The notes: generated by a model not told the origin, from the letters alone. 64,000 bases of DNA from Glandiceps talaboti (GCF_964340395.1 NC_135556.1:15204910-15268909), one strand, 5' to 3'; positions 39,001 to 49,493 are shown, counted from the stretch's first letter. Numbers and translations: made by a program.

Positions 39001-39092
39001 CCGGTCGAAATTCAACATGTAAATTAAAAAGCACTTAGGAGAATATTAAAACGTACCGCCACATCACTTCTGGTTTTCGTGGTTTTAGCCAT
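21655..39092 (-). CDS. LCMT2: tRNA wybutosine-synthesising protein 4 (LCMT2/TYW4), 13 exons
   Basis: Exons, minus strand: 39092-39057, 36712-36500, 35537-35345, 33728-33575, 32225-32159, 31707-31676, 30797-30707, 30080-29973, 29532-29193, 28370-28057, 27114-26918, 24358-24226, 21816-21655. All are GT-AG and in phase, giving 679 aa; vertebrate LCMT2 is of similar length. The N-terminal half is a leucine carboxyl methyltransferase-type SAM domain: [31 protein letters not shown]-binding loop VSLGAGFDS (85-93), EVDF (111-114), [13 protein letters not shown], and [16 protein letters not shown]. The C-terminal half (about 360-679) has kelch repeats: [14 protein letters not shown] twice, [16 protein letters not shown], and the closing [16 protein letters not shown], which separates LCMT2 from LCMT1. 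TYW4 uses SAM to methylate and methoxycarbonylate the yW-72 side chain at G37 of tRNA-Phe. The gene shares a divergent promoter with the HNMT-like family. The introns are full of MITEs. Confidence 0.96.
22011..23468. mobile_element. TTAA-bounded TIR element in LCMT2 intron 12
   Basis: Both ends start TTAAAGTGTATGTAAATAGG in inverted orientation, and about 115 bp of each arm pair. A TTAA at each boundary would fit piggyBac-type insertion, but it could simply be part of the TIR. Length 1458 bp. The open frames inside show no transposase motif, so it is non-autonomous. Confidence 0.65.
23950..24190 (+). mobile_element. Possible LINE 3' tail
   Basis: T-rich sequence ending in an AATAAA-type signal and then TGATAATGATAATAATAA iterations. 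This is the usual form of a CR1/L2-like 3' end. No coding part is attached. Confidence 0.3.
24877..25376. mobile_element. MITE with AAGGCCTAA ends, long copy
   Basis: Inverted ends AAGGCCTAA plus an A-tract and T-tract plus TTAGGCCTA. Inside are CCAGTTACCCAATCCCA and CCACCTATTCTAAAATTGAG blocks that recur in the copy at 26037-26426. It lies in LCMT2 intron 11. Confidence 0.6.
26037..26426. mobile_element. MITE with AAGGCCTAA ends, short copy
   Basis: Same end blocks and the same CCACCTATTCTAAAATTGAG motif as 24877-25376, with a different, shorter middle. It sits about 660 bp from the longer copy in the same intron. Confidence 0.6.
27422..27770. mobile_element. MITE with about 100-bp inverted repeats
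   Basis: Arms near GGATGAACAGAACCTTTTAC (left) and its counterpart on the right pair over about 100 bp with scattered mismatches, including CAGCATGTTGGAA/TTCCAACATGCTG. Lies in LCMT2 intron 10. Confidence 0.7.
27823..28047. mobile_element. Fold-back MITE next to the exon 10 donor
   Basis: Arms of about 54 bp share CACAGTCACTTGTGAAC and ATATTCCATTCCAGGACTG in inverted orientation. The right edge lies about 10 bp from the end of LCMT2 exon 10 (28057), so a transcript hairpin would sit close to the splice donor. Confidence 0.75.
28759..28864. mobile_element. hAT-type MITE (TAGTCCTGCTTGC family)
   Basis: Ends TAGTCCTGCTTGCA and TGCAAGCAGAACTAA. An 8-bp target duplication TTCTATAC is at 28751-28758 and 28865-28872 and fits the nTnnnnAn preference of hAT transposases. 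Lies in LCMT2 intron 9. Confidence 0.8.
30139..30316. repeat. (GTAT)n/(CATA)n microsatellite with inversions
   Basis: Alternating blocks of GTAT and its complement, with ATGC variants, in LCMT2 intron 7. The switch in direction at about 30175-30200 makes the tract self-complementary. Confidence 0.9.
31899..31983. repeat. (GT)n microsatellite
   Basis: GCGT repeats grading into pure GT in LCMT2 intron 5. Confidence 0.95.
32530..32615 (+). mobile_element. Possible LINE or SINE 3' tail
   Basis: A segment with AGAGCCTTTGGCTCAGCAA and AATAAAGTCAAACAAACAAA. A related segment in reverse orientation occurs near 38853-38950 (AGCCAGTGGCTCTTC). No coding part is attached, so the assignment is weak. Confidence 0.3.
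33347..33555. mobile_element. MITE with about 60-bp inverted repeats near the exon 4 donor
   Basis: The ends TCAATCTGATGAAAATCTGA and the reverse complement at 33536-33555 pair well, with further pairing through GATGTGGTGAAAG. It ends 20 bp from LCMT2 exon 4. Confidence 0.75.
34917..34942. repeat. 26-bp perfect palindrome
   Basis: A gap-free palindrome centred on GACACCGGTGTC in LCMT2 intron 3. Function unknown; it could be a MITE remnant or a protein-binding site. Confidence 0.85.
35815..36058. repeat. Compound trinucleotide tract (CAT, CAC, CTT)
   Basis: About 240 bp of CAT, CAC and CTT triplets in LCMT2 intron 2. It yields His-, Pro-, Ser- or Met/Asp-rich frames that are not genes. Confidence 0.95.
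37043..37122. mobile_element. Short MITE, AGACTGTAAGATACG family, copy 1
   Basis: Inverted arms AGACTGTAAGATACGTCGTG and the counterpart ending CTTACAGACT. The flanks share AATCTTAGTC on both sides, a likely target duplication. A second copy is at 42629-42731. Confidence 0.7.
37350..37700 (+). pseudogene. Decayed LINE C-terminal fragment
   Basis: Plus-strand reading near 37502-37640 gives [18 protein letters not shown] followed by [11 protein letters not shown]. This CxxC...DEFH...C motif closes many invertebrate LINE ORF2 proteins. Upstream readings are interrupted by stops and frame changes. Family not resolved. Confidence 0.5.
37941..38543 (+). mobile_element. 5'-truncated CR1/L2-like LINE end
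   Basis: An open reading to the stop at 38409-38411 encodes the C-terminus of a non-LTR reverse transcriptase protein: [66 protein letters not shown] and a closing TIVDWNWLL. These are conserved in CR1, L2 and related clades. A short 3' region follows and ends in (ACAGAT)n at 38499-38541, as such LINEs often do. The polymerase domain is absent. Inserted in LCMT2 intron 1 on the strand opposite the gene. Confidence 0.85.
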
Positions 39093-39340
39093 CACGATGA
39101 CTGCGACAATATGTGAACGACGACGTTGTGTCCCGGGGTTGTCTCAAGCTCGATCGTCGATCGCGCTCATACGCGTACACATGGCGCCGCCATGTTGATG
39201 ATCTTGGGTCAAAGGTCACATCTCCGACCACTGTAGAGTCGTCTGAGGTCACATATATAAGTTGTATAACTGGAAACGCGGCTTTAGGTGGATCGCCGAA
39301 TTACAACCCTTATATCGTGTACATATCAACATTCTATCAT
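39093..39340. promoter_or_regulatory. Divergent promoter between LCMT2 and the HNMT-like 5' exon
   Basis: About 250 bp separates the LCMT2 ATG (minus strand) from the HNMT-like leader exon (plus strand). The interval is comparatively GC-rich, with several CG dinucleotides and no TATA box. It was copied to 44.07-44.29 kb. Bidirectional activity is inferred. Confidence 0.55.
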
Positions 39341-39408
39341 TAGTGTTCACCTTCGTGGCTGTAAGCCTTGCTGGTTTTGTTGACATAACAGATTTTGAAA
39401 ACGTAAAG
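39339..39408 (+). pseudogene. Orphan HNMT-like leader exon
   Basis: Homologous to 44300-44373 and 56748-56820, and keeps the donor GTAAAG then GTATGTC. No HNMT-like coding exon follows in this unit, so any transcript would be non-coding. Confidence 0.6.
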
Positions 39409-39449
39409 GTATGTCTACTGTCTAGGATAGCAGAACAACTATCGTCCAG

Positions 39450-39547
39450 GTACTCGAATCAATCTGGATGATTTTTAAAAAAAAATATGTATGGTAAATA
39501 AGACATATATTTTTTAAAAGAAAAATCATACAGATTGATTCGAGTAC
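39450..39547. mobile_element. Fold-back insertion with two sequenced empty sites
   Basis: Arms GTACTCGAATCAATCTG and its complement flank an A/T-rich loop. AGAACAACTAT occurs on both sides. Units 2 and 3 have the single-copy uninterrupted sequence (near 44390 and 56840), so this is a clean insertion in unit 1. Confidence 0.75.
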
Positions 39548-40424
39548 ATGTGAGAACAACTATGCATGGATTCCAGAACTAACGAGAACTTAAATAAGGG
39601 AGCCTTCAGTATTTACAAGGGGGAAGGGAAGGAGGAAATCACACATTCTCCATTCGTAAAAAGTGACCCTCCCCTTTGTCCCATTTTGTAAAATATGACC
39701 CTCCCATGACATTTGCATATACTGAACGTTAATCAATATTTCCATTATATGTATAAATACAAATTATCATGATTATAGTGTGCAGAGAAGGTGACATGAT
39801 ATGAGTGAGCGCGTCCGCGCCCTTAGAAACCAATTTGCAACAATGTATCACCCCGACACTCTCGCTACAGAAGTGAGCCACCAACGTTCATTTTGCCACG
39901 ATGTATTTCTCGAACTCACACATCACATGCATAACAGCAACACATAAATCTACCTCTACAATAGGAAAAGACTTGTTTTTTTGTTTCGTTTTTAAATTCT
40001 ATTTTCATTTTGTTATTTTATATATTCACAATCTTAGCTTTATTGTGCCATGATGCCCATGGCAGGACTCGTATCCTTTCAGAACGAACAGTCGACGAAA
40101 GGTAAACCAGGAAGCTACCGTGTACAGGCAGTACGGGGACATGGTGTTGTTCTACAGTGAGAAAGACTAGGTTTTCAGGGGTTTCACGTGTTTTTATTGA
40201 TATTCTCGTTGAATTTGAAGATTATTACATCAAAGGAAGGAGGTGAACACTGAAAATACACATCATGAGTAAGCTTTTTTGCAAAACTATACAGTCAACA
40301 ATCGTCCGCTCACTTCACACCTGTCAATTTCACGCACATACGTTGTTTACGCGTATTGTATTACATAGTGTTATTCGATTATAAATATCCATAATCTTAG
40401 CTTTATTGTTCCATGATGCCCATG

Positions 40425-40508
40425 GTTCTGCTTACAGGTGCACGCGTTTCACTCAACACCGTGACGGAGAAGGAAGGGCCGATTTACTCCGTATGCAAGC
40501 AGGACTAA
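40425..40508. mobile_element. hAT-type MITE (TAGTCCTGCTTGC family), degraded
   Basis: The right end GTATGCAAGCAGGACTAA is clear; the left end is diverged. No target duplication recognised. Confidence 0.55.
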
Positions 40509-41220
40509 CAGCCTAAACAGGATAATTGTTCATCACCGAAATTTTCGTTTGACTATATCATTTTATGTAAGGAGGTCTTTGTAATGAACGAGCCGACTAC
40601 AAATTTATTAATTAATGTTTAGCTTTTGACAATTATTAATACAATTAATACAATAATTTACAATATAGAGTGACTTTATTATTGAACCAAGGATATTCGG
40701 ACATCAACTATGATTTTCTCACTGTTACTCCACACGTTATCATGTATGTACCTTCAAACCAATCGGTGATCTGACAACAACGCGTACTTGGGGACTTCTT
40801 ATCTCTCGTGCTCTCAGTACTAGATCTATATGCCTAACAACCAAGCCCACAGCAACTGCCAAAATCCTTTTGCTAAGATAACAATATTAAGTCAAGCATT
40901 CAAATATTAACAAATCTGGTTAGCAACCATATGAGCACACACATAGCAACAACCAATAGTATATCTTGTGCGACAGTTCCAATATGTGGAATGGGTATGA
41001 ATCAATTTGCCAAGACAAAATAGTGTCCTACCAATCAAACCCTCTGAAAATTACATTACCAATCATTGCCCAAACACTTAACATGTAATTTCATTTTATC
41101 TAATTTTGATTAAAGTAGTGTATGTTTATTAACTGCACATAATGAGTTACTTATATGTATTTCATGTTGTCTTCCCTCTCTAACAATAACCATAATTGAA
41201 TTTTGTCAAAATGCATAAAC

Positions 41221-41222
<2 letters not shown>

Positions 41223-41293
<71 letters not shown>
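41223..41293. repeat. (AC)n microsatellite
   Basis: About 70 bp of pure AC placed where the unit 1 HNMT-like coding sequence would be expected from comparison with units 2 and 3. Confidence 0.95.
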
Positions 41294-41295
<2 letters not shown>

Positions 41296-42499
41296 CTTTG
41301 CATAACTTTTGTCTGCATCCACTGAAAACCTTGTATAGAATGAAATATCGTTTCAAGTCATTGTGAGTGTCTTTAAAGGGACATGTATCAATCCTTGGTC
41401 TTCTCATTAGTGTTATCTTACCATGAGGATTACTTTCAGATTATTGTTTTAAATGTTCAGGACCAACCTTATAGATCTACCAATCAACTGGTTTTCACAC
41501 CTAGAAATTCAGGCTAATCTGAAGTTGGCATTTAAAGTATCAGTTTCAAATCTTCACATAACTTCATAAGAGCTCTTTATCAATTCTAATGTTCCCACCT
41601 CTTTCAACAAGGACATTCTCCAAGCATTGTCCAACGTATATTAAGAGCTGCCCAAATAACCTGAATAGAGATGAGGGATAGTGTTTCCTCCCTAAGATCC
41701 ATGGGAACATTCTCCTTGATCATGTCGCTTTGTGATGTGATCATTAACATCACCGTCTATCTAGAGTGAACAACAGTCACGGGCAGTCAAAAGATCCTGG
41801 CTTATCAACAGCGCCCTCTATCATCGAGTGAACAACAGTTGCAGTCGAAAGCTCTTGGCTTATCAAATTACGTTATGTTTATTAGTTATAATTTTAGTAC
41901 TCATAACTTGGTATGATTTCAGTTATGAATTCATTCTTATTTCATTTTCATATTATTCAATAGTATGACATGTCATTACAAAACATCACAATAATAACTA
42001 GATAATTTGATAATTTGATGAATCTTCTTCAGTAGGTAAAATGGAAAACAACATGTAAATTTGAGTAATAAAATTGTATGGTATCATTATGATTTACACC
42101 TCCACTCACAGTATAGTCAAAGTCATTAATCTAGAAGTCCTAAAATGCATGAGATGCAATTTAAAATTCATCCACAGTCATTAACACCATGTCTTTGTTA
42201 ATCAATCACAAAATTCTAACCAATAAAACAGTCCCTCAATAGAAAGTTAGTGTTTACTGGGGCAGTTATGCAAAGTCGAAATATAGTATATTTGTCAGCC
42301 CAGGATGCTACTTATACACTGTCTATGTCACTCTAACAGTTGGAGTTCACTGATTGGATGAACAACATTTTGTGCCGATTGAAGGACTTTGACCAGACGT
42401 GGTTTAGTTAGAGACCACACTGGCATCCAGACTAACTTAGCATGTGCACCAAATTTCAGCTATTTTGAACCAGTTTCCTGAGAAAGTGATTGCATGGGA

Positions 42500-42552
<53 letters not shown>

Positions 42553-42628
42553 CACACACACACACACACACACACAAATGCACACACAGGTCGACAACAT
42601 CAAAACACAAGCAGCCCCTTTAGAGCAC

Positions 42629-42731
42629 CTAGACTGTGAGATACGTCGTGACGTTTCGCCCTCACTGTCAGAGTGTTAGGGGTTGGCCGATGTTTCAGTG
42701 AGGGCGCCCCGTCACGGCGTACCTTACAGAC
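42629..42731. mobile_element. Short MITE, AGACTGTAAGATACG family, copy 2
   Basis: Arms match 37043-37122; the loop is longer. Found inside the HNMT-like intron remnant of unit 1. Confidence 0.7.
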
Positions 42732-43407
42732 TAGATAATTGTCAACACCTGATTTTTTTTCTTAGCAAATTCTATAAATTTTACAACATATTTTTTAAGT
42801 TTTGGTTATCTCTTTCAAAACTTCCACTTTACAAGTGAAAATACTGGAAAACAATAATGTTATCCGAGAGTTTTTGAAATGTTGCATTTTTATCAGCAAA
42901 ATACCAAAAAAGTGTAAGAAAATGAAAATCCAAAACAGATCCGAAGACTAGTGTATGAATCGACGTAAAGTGCCAACGAAGAAACTCTGAAGTCCATATT
43001 ATGCATCTCAGTTTATGGCCGTGTACAACATATCACCATCGGAGAAGATCCTGAAATAACAATTGAAAAGTGATCAGCTAGAGTATCAAGAACTTAGCTT
43101 TCAACACTCAGACGACCAAGGTAAATGTTACATTGAATCCGATATCAGGTACATTTTAATATCATAATTCATGGTCGCCCCCCCCCCTCCACAATATTTC
43201 CTTTCTGTGTAACTAATGGATGAAATGGATTTATATTTTTTTTAAATATGACCAAGAGGGTCAAGGTCAAAGATTGTAGCAAAACAAGTTACAGCTGATA
43301 TTATTGGGACAGATACTCGAATGCCTGTCAACGATAAATTTACAATATCAAAATTACATTCTGAAAACATCTCGGGTCCGGTCACATCACAGGGCATGCT
43401 TTGTATA

Positions 43408-43444
43408 CTCTCTTGTTGAAGCTTGTCAGTATTTATTTATTTAT

Positions 43445-43496
<52 letters not shown>

Positions 43497-43671
43497 TTAT
43501 TTATTTAGTGTTTGTTTCTTTGTTTGTTTTGTGTTCGTAAACATAACTACGGTTTTAGTTATGTTTACGAAAACAAACAATCAAACAAACAAACAAACAA
43601 ACAAACAAACAAACAAAATAAATGAATGAATGAATGAATAAAGAAATACTGACAAGCATCAACAAGAGAGT
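43408..43671. repeat. Nested fold-back with tetranucleotide arms
   Basis: Outer arms ACTCTCTTGTTGAAGCTTGT (43408) and its near-complement ending 43671 enclose (TTTA)/(TCTA)n on one side and (AAAC)/(AATG)n on the other. An inner inverted pair sits around 43533-43570 (GTAAACATAAC / GTTATGTTTAC). Confidence 0.75.
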
Positions 43672-43767
43672 AGTTACAAATCATTATCAACTTCAAGAAT
43701 TGCTATATGTTTTCCTATGTGCGAAATGGCCAAAATTGTACATTTATATTGTTTGCTGGTTTATATT

Positions 43768-43772
43768 TGTAT

Positions 43773-43827
<55 letters not shown>

Positions 43828-43916
43828 TTCATTCATTCATTCATTCATTCATTTATTTTTGTTTGTTTGTTTGTTTGTTTGTTTGTTTGTTTGTTTGTTT
43901 GTTTGTTTGTTTGTTT
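43768..43916. repeat. (TTTA)n then (GTTT)n microsatellites
   Basis: Long tetranucleotide runs that can pair with the (AAAC)n and (AATA) blocks at 43570-43640. They end in a GTTTTCATAAACGTAAC motif like that inside the fold-back. Confidence 0.95.
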
Positions 43917-43984
43917 TCATAAACGTAACTATCTAAGCCTGAGTGCCATGTGGTCACAAGTGTCTGTGAACTAGACCCGATCAA

Positions 43985-44072
43985 TATATGCGAAATTCAA
44001 TAAAACGTACCGCCACATATCACTTCTAGAAGTTTCTGGTTTTCGTGGTTTTTGCCATCGCGATGACTGTGA
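43985..44072 (-). pseudogene. Copy of LCMT2 exon 1, non-functional
   Basis: Minus-strand reading keeps MAKTTKTR and the donor GCG then GTACGT. A small insertion after that point brings in a stop codon, and no other LCMT2 exon follows on this side. It is a by-product of the promoter duplication. Confidence 0.8.
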
Positions 44073-44299
44073 CAGAATAATGTTAACGACGTTGTGTCAC
44101 GTCACAGGCACTTGTTTCCAGAGAAACGTATCTTGGGAAACAAGTGCCTGTGTACGTGTGACACGATCACGCTATAAATACATGGCGCAGCCATGTTGAT
44201 TATCTTGGGTCAAAGGTCATATTGTAATTTGTAGGTCATTGTAAGTTGTGTAAATATAGAAACGCGACTGTGGGTAGATCCGCCGCACAGCCCTAAAAT

Positions 44300-44373
44300 T
44301 TACCATTTGTCTTCACCTTCGTAGCTGCAAGCCTTGCTGGTTTTCGTGTCATAACAGATTTTGAAACAAAAAG
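44300..44373 (+). other. HNMT-like gene A leader exon
   Basis: Conserved in three copies and ends in AAAAAG then the donor GTATGTC. The next acceptor (AACCTACAG) is at 45765, nine bases before the ATG. The 5' boundary is not defined by the sequence. Confidence 0.6.
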
Positions 44374-44644
44374 GTATGTCTAGGATCGCAGGACAACTAT
44401 GCATGGATTCCAGAACTAACGACAACCTAAATAGGCAAGCATTTCAGCAATGTAAACGAACTAGTTAGTATTAATTATAATATAACTGCACGCGTGCTTG
44501 TGAAGTAGCTACTTGAGACCGACGCGGAAGTACTGAGTAGCCGAGCTTGTATATTAGGAGTAAGGTGCTGATCTCTAATAACCCCGTCTATAACTTCTGA
44601 GCTCTCGTGCTCTCAGTACTAGAGGTATAGGAATCGCACACTAT

Positions 44645-44850
44645 CACAGGGGCGTGTATTATTGCTTAGATTTCCGTTTTCTTAGGAAAATATCATACGA
44701 ATCTTGCTGCTACAAATGTATCGATCTATAGTACTACGTATACTATCTCTCTTTCCCTATATACAGGTAGGAATATATATTCAAAAGGTTGTTATATTTA
44801 GTCTGTAGACCTGGAAAACAACAATCTATGCAATATTACACGCCCCTGTG
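44645..44850. mobile_element. hAT-type MITE (CACAGGGGCGTG family), simple copy
   Basis: Ends CACAGGGGCGTGTATTATTG and CAATATTACACGCCCCTGTG. An 8-bp target duplication CACACTAT is at 44637-44644 and 44851-44858. Lies in intron 1 of HNMT-like gene A. Confidence 0.85.
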
Positions 44851-45774
44851 CACACTATTAGCGCCATAGCACTTGAGTACGTACACCATCTCATAGTGGT
44901 TTGCAATGTAACGAATGATATATGTAGTATTATCTTCAGGCCAGAGGATAAATAATCCTGTCATACATTCTCACTCCAATTCTCAGTTTGCGTGATTGTC
45001 ACAATTGTTGTTGTCGTTTCCACCTTCAATGAGTGTTTAATTACCCCCCCCCCCCCAATATAGGAATATCAAGTGAACCAAGTTCAGTAATTCTTTCATA
45101 TCATATACTTTCTTTTGTACAACACGAATGGACTTGGCTAGTTGCTAGACAACTATTTTTCGTTCTCATCATTGGTATAACATAATTTACTTATTTTATT
45201 AGCTGAGTTTCTGAATCAGTATAGTGCCACAGTCATGGCAAAGTGTCTGTTTATGTCTCTGTCTGTCTGTCTGTCGTGTAAATTACTTAAACTAAAAAAA
45301 GCTGGGCAAAGTGCAGATGTTACTTTGGGTGTCTCGGGAAATTGATCAAATCAAAATTATTCTCAGCATAGGTGTGTGATTTGGGTCAGAAAATGTTAAT
45401 TTTCATTAATTTTTTAAAAATTGGCAAAATTGTCAAGTTATTCTTGAATTTTATTGTTTTTTAGATTTAATGAAACCATTAAAACTGTAATGGGGTAATT
45501 TACACCTTGTTTATAGGACCATTTACTATAATATTGTTGGTATTGCTTGATATCTGTTTTCAACACAGCCATGATAGACATGGAAGTGTCTGTGGCACAA
45601 CCGAACTAAAAGCTTCAGTCATACTATAGGCATGGTACATGATGTCTGTGCATCCATGGAGGTAGGAAGGTCACACACACATCACTAAAACATAACCTTC
45701 CCTTTAGAAGTTCAAAGTGTGCAGGAAAGAATAACTGTTCATAATGAATATTTGTTAACCTACAGAAATCCAAG

Positions 45775-47395
45775 ATGGCGACATTAGATTTGCAACTCAT
45801 TGAATCAGACCCTACATACTATCACAAGGTGCATAACAAATACAATGAAAACTTCAGCAGAGATGAAGAAGAATGGGAACGCATTTGGAAAGAGAACAAC
45901 AAGATGTATACCTTTGATGAAAGCAAAGAAGATGAAATTTGTATCCTCTCAGTTGGATCTGGAGAAGGTAGACCTTACTTCAACATTGTCTTTGTGTAAT
46001 TTGCATAACTTTTATCTACAGTATTTGCTGCATCCACTGAAAGACTTGTATAGAATGAACTATCATTTCAAGTCATTGTGAGTGTCTTTAAAGGGACATG
46101 TTGCAATCCCTGGTCTTCTCATTAGTGTTATCTTATCAGTGGAACCATAAGGATTACTTTAGGATTATTCTGTTGATCAGGACCAACCTTAAGCTTATAG
46201 ATCTGCCAAACAACTGGTTTTCACCCACAAGTAGGCATTTAAAGGATCAGTCTGAAATCTTCACATAACTTCATAAGGGCTGTTTATCAATTCATATGTT
46301 TCCACCTCTTCCAACAAGGACATTCAAGCATGACAAATAGTAAAGGAGATTAGATTTTGATTGAAGTCACAACAGCAACCACAAACATCTGTCCCAAACA
46401 GTCAGCACAGTTTATCAAGATATTTCATTTCTTTTTCACATCATCGATGTTAATTTGGCCATCTATTTGAAGAGCTGCCAAAATAACCTGAATAGAGATA
46501 GATGAGGGACAGTGTTTCCTCCCTAATTAGATCCATGGGAACGTTCTCCGCGATCATGTCACTATGTTATGTGATCATGAACATCACTGTCTATCATAGA
46601 GTGAACAACAGTTGCAGTCGAAAGCTCTCAGCTTATCAACAGCGCCCTCTATCATAGAGTAAACAACAGTTGCAGTCAAAAGCTCTTGGCTTTTCAAGTT
46701 ACGTTATGTGTATTAGTTAAAATTTTAGTACTCATAACTTGGTATGATTTCAGTTATGAATAAATTCTTATTTCATTTTGATATTATTTGATAGTATGAC
46801 ATGTCATTACAAAACATCACAATAATAACTAGATAATTTGATGAATCTTCTTTATTAGGTAAAATGGAAAATAACATGTGAATTTGAGAAATAAAATTGT
46901 ATAAATTTTGCCCTGATCAGTTCTCAGCATAACCACTTAGCATTAGTCTAGTTCCCATACGGTATCATTATGATTTATTTACACCGCCACTCACAGTATA
47001 GTCAAAGTCATTACTCTAGAAGTCCTGAAATGCATGAGATGCAATTTAAAATCACCCACAGCCAACCCATGCAATAATTAGCATCATGCCTTTGTTAATC
47101 AATCACAAAATTCTAACCAATAACGCAGTCCCTTATAAAGTTAGTGTTTATAGGGGCAGTTATGTAATGTCCAAATATGGTTTATATTTGTCAGCGCAGG
47201 ATGCTACTTATACACTTTTTATATCACTCTAACAGTTGGGGTTCACTGATTGGATGAACAACATTTAGTGCTGATTGAGGAACTTTGACCAGGCGTGGTT
47301 TAGTTAGAGACCACATTGGCATCCAGACTAACTTAGCATGTCCACCAAATTTCAGCTCATTTGAACCAGGTTCCTGAGAAAGTGATTGCATGGGA

Positions 47396-47430
<35 letters not shown>

Positions 47431-49100
47431 TGGATGGACAGAAATACACACAAATGCACACACAGGCTGACAACATCAAAACATAAACAGCCCCTTTGGA
47501 GCTAAAGATTATTAAATCTTGGGCAGAAGTCTGTTTTGCACTTCGGTGAGGCACCATGGGAGAGTGAAGGATGCTAGGCACTTCACCGATAATGCTTCAA
47601 CCACTCTACATTAAAGGTTCCTCCTATGCCAGATTTTTTTGATAACTCTGTTGTATAGAGATCGTGTCATGCTGAGTTAGTGAAAATGACATATCTGAGA
47701 TTCGTAAACATGACAATTGCTTCTTAACCAAAATCAGCTCCGCCTTTGTCCCCTTTTCAATATAACTTGTGTGCGTTGTTTTGTTTTGATAAAGTATGTG
47801 ATGCCAGATAGCATGATAATATCCATCTGTTTTCCCTCCCTCTAGGTACAAGAGAGGTATTTATCCTAGAATCTGCTCTGAAACGACACCCAAAGGTTTA
47901 CTTACGAGTTATTGAACCTGAGCAAACAGCAGCAGATATCTTCAAGGATAAATGCAGTAAACTACAGGAAACCTTTCCAGGCCTGCGTGTCGACTGGTAT
48001 GTCAAAACTTTTCAAGACTACATGAAAGATGATGGCAAGGAGAGTGAAATGGAAAAGTTTAATTTCATAACCTGTTTGCATAGCCTGTACTACATGGATG
48101 ATCTCTCAGCAGCAATGGATTTCCTCTATAAATACACCAAACCTGGAGGCATAATCGCAATAACTATGATTGACTCAAATAGTAAGGATATACTAGTGTC
48201 ATAAGTGTTTAAAATCCTAGGTTGGTACACAGTAGATCTATGTGTCAGTATTTGAAATGGAGCAAAGTTTGAAGGTGGTACATGCTGTGGAATAAGCAAC
48301 ATTACAGCAGTTTCAGAAACAAACCCTCTGCATTTTTGGTCTTTCTTAGTATAGTAAGGATACCATACCATATTGAAATGGTATGTGACAAACTTGAATG
48401 GAGTGTATAAACCCTAGCTTCTCTGAAAAATGTGCTAACTTGTTGTAATCCAGTGTGGATAAATACATTTTATCCAAAGTTTCAAAGAGAGTAGAGTAGA
48501 GTAGAGTAGAGTAGAATAGAGTAGAGAGAAGGTATAGACTGACAGATCAACCGTTGTGGATGTTGTCTAATCTCTCTTTTCCCAAACCTATCAAGGAAGG
48601 CTGATAAGCCCGGACCAATGACGTCATTACAGTCTAAGAGAAAGTATGGCTACGGCAGAAAATATTTGCTCTGCCAGGCAAAGATTATCAGTATGGATAA
48701 CACAAAGTATAGTTAATCATGTTATTGGTTGTTTCTTTCCCAAAAAATAGGTACACTTGGGAAGCTCTATGAGAAAAACTGGAAGAATGACAATTACCCT
48801 ATAAGTCTTAAGTCTGCAAGTGATGTCAGATTGGAGATAAAGAAGAAAGGATGGATATCAGAGACAAAGTATAACTGGGGTAGAGTAGACGTTACATCAC
48901 TTCTTGACAACCCTGAATCAGAAGACGGCAATATGGTGCTGGATTTTACGACACATATTATCAACTTCCGTAACACTGCCCCCAAAGCACTACTCAATGA
49001 GGTCCTGAGCTGTTTTGAAGAAAACTACGAAATGAAAGATGGGAGAAAACGAGTGTCTAATGACAGAGCAGAACTTGTCATCAAGAAACCTGCACATTGA
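45775..49100 (+). CDS. Histamine N-methyltransferase-like gene A, 3 coding exons
   Basis: Coding exons 45775-45967, 47846-48181 and 48751-49100, all GT-AG and in phase, encode 292 aa, the same length as human HNMT. The SAM-binding loop ILSVGSGEG is at residues 57-65. It is followed by VIEPEQTAADIF (the acidic ribose-binding position), FNFITCLHSLYYMDDL, KPGGIIAITM, and a C-terminal DGNMVLDFTTHIINFRNTAP segment that parallels the HNMT C-terminus. A small cytosolic SAM-dependent methyltransferase is clear. The substrate (histamine or another amine) is not, because HNMT-like proteins are expanded and varied in invertebrates. The ATG lies in AAG ATG GCG context right after a splice acceptor. A leader exon lies 1.4 kb upstream, next to an LCMT2 exon 1 copy. 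The 3' UTR carries two MITEs. Confidence 0.9.
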
Positions 49101-49279
49101 AATTCACTGTACATATTTACCCCAGCCATAGCCCATGTAATTACTGAGTCTCTCGTAATACTAGAGAACAAAATTGGTGCTGTATTATTCAGACAAATGT
49201 CCAGATTCTACATTTCTGCAACTGTGATTATTTATAGAAGCAATTGTATGTGTAACATTATAACATTATTAGTAACAGT

Positions 49280-49388
49280 TAGCCCTGCTTCCAGACGGAG
49301 TGAGTCTGGACTCCATTCTAACAATAGTCATTTCCTTCTGAGAATAGAATCACATCCGGATCCCATAACTCATCTGCAAGCAGGGCTA
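49280..49388. mobile_element. hAT-type MITE in the 3' UTR of gene A
   Basis: Ends TAGCCCTGCTTCCAGACGGA and CTGCAAGCAGGGCTA. Orthologous position to 61110-61219 in unit 3, so the insertion predates the duplication. Confidence 0.7.
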
Positions 49389-49493
49389 GAACATGGCAGG
49401 TTGTAGGTTATTTTAGGTCACAGGCATGTACAGACGACGAATTAACCAGCTGAATGTCAGGAATATGTTCATTACCACACACACGCTTCAAGG

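Larger units (their letters stand above)
38682..43181. repeat. Segmental duplication unit 1 (LCMT2 promoter, HNMT-like remnant)
   Basis: Starts at a CCCCTCCACAA block shared with 43182. It carries LCMT2 exon 1, the divergent promoter and one HNMT-like 5' exon. It then has sequence homologous to the introns of the HNMT-like genes (41280-42620 matches 46030-47510). It ends with 42745-43157, which matches 62645-63080. The HNMT-like coding exons are missing, so only LCMT2 is served here. Confidence 0.8.

Noticed and set aside
21655-39092. Assignment of the methyltransferase as LCMT1 (PP2A methyltransferase)
   Set aside because: LCMT1 has no kelch domain. The in-phase kelch exons and the closing [11 protein letters not shown] motif mark LCMT2/TYW4.
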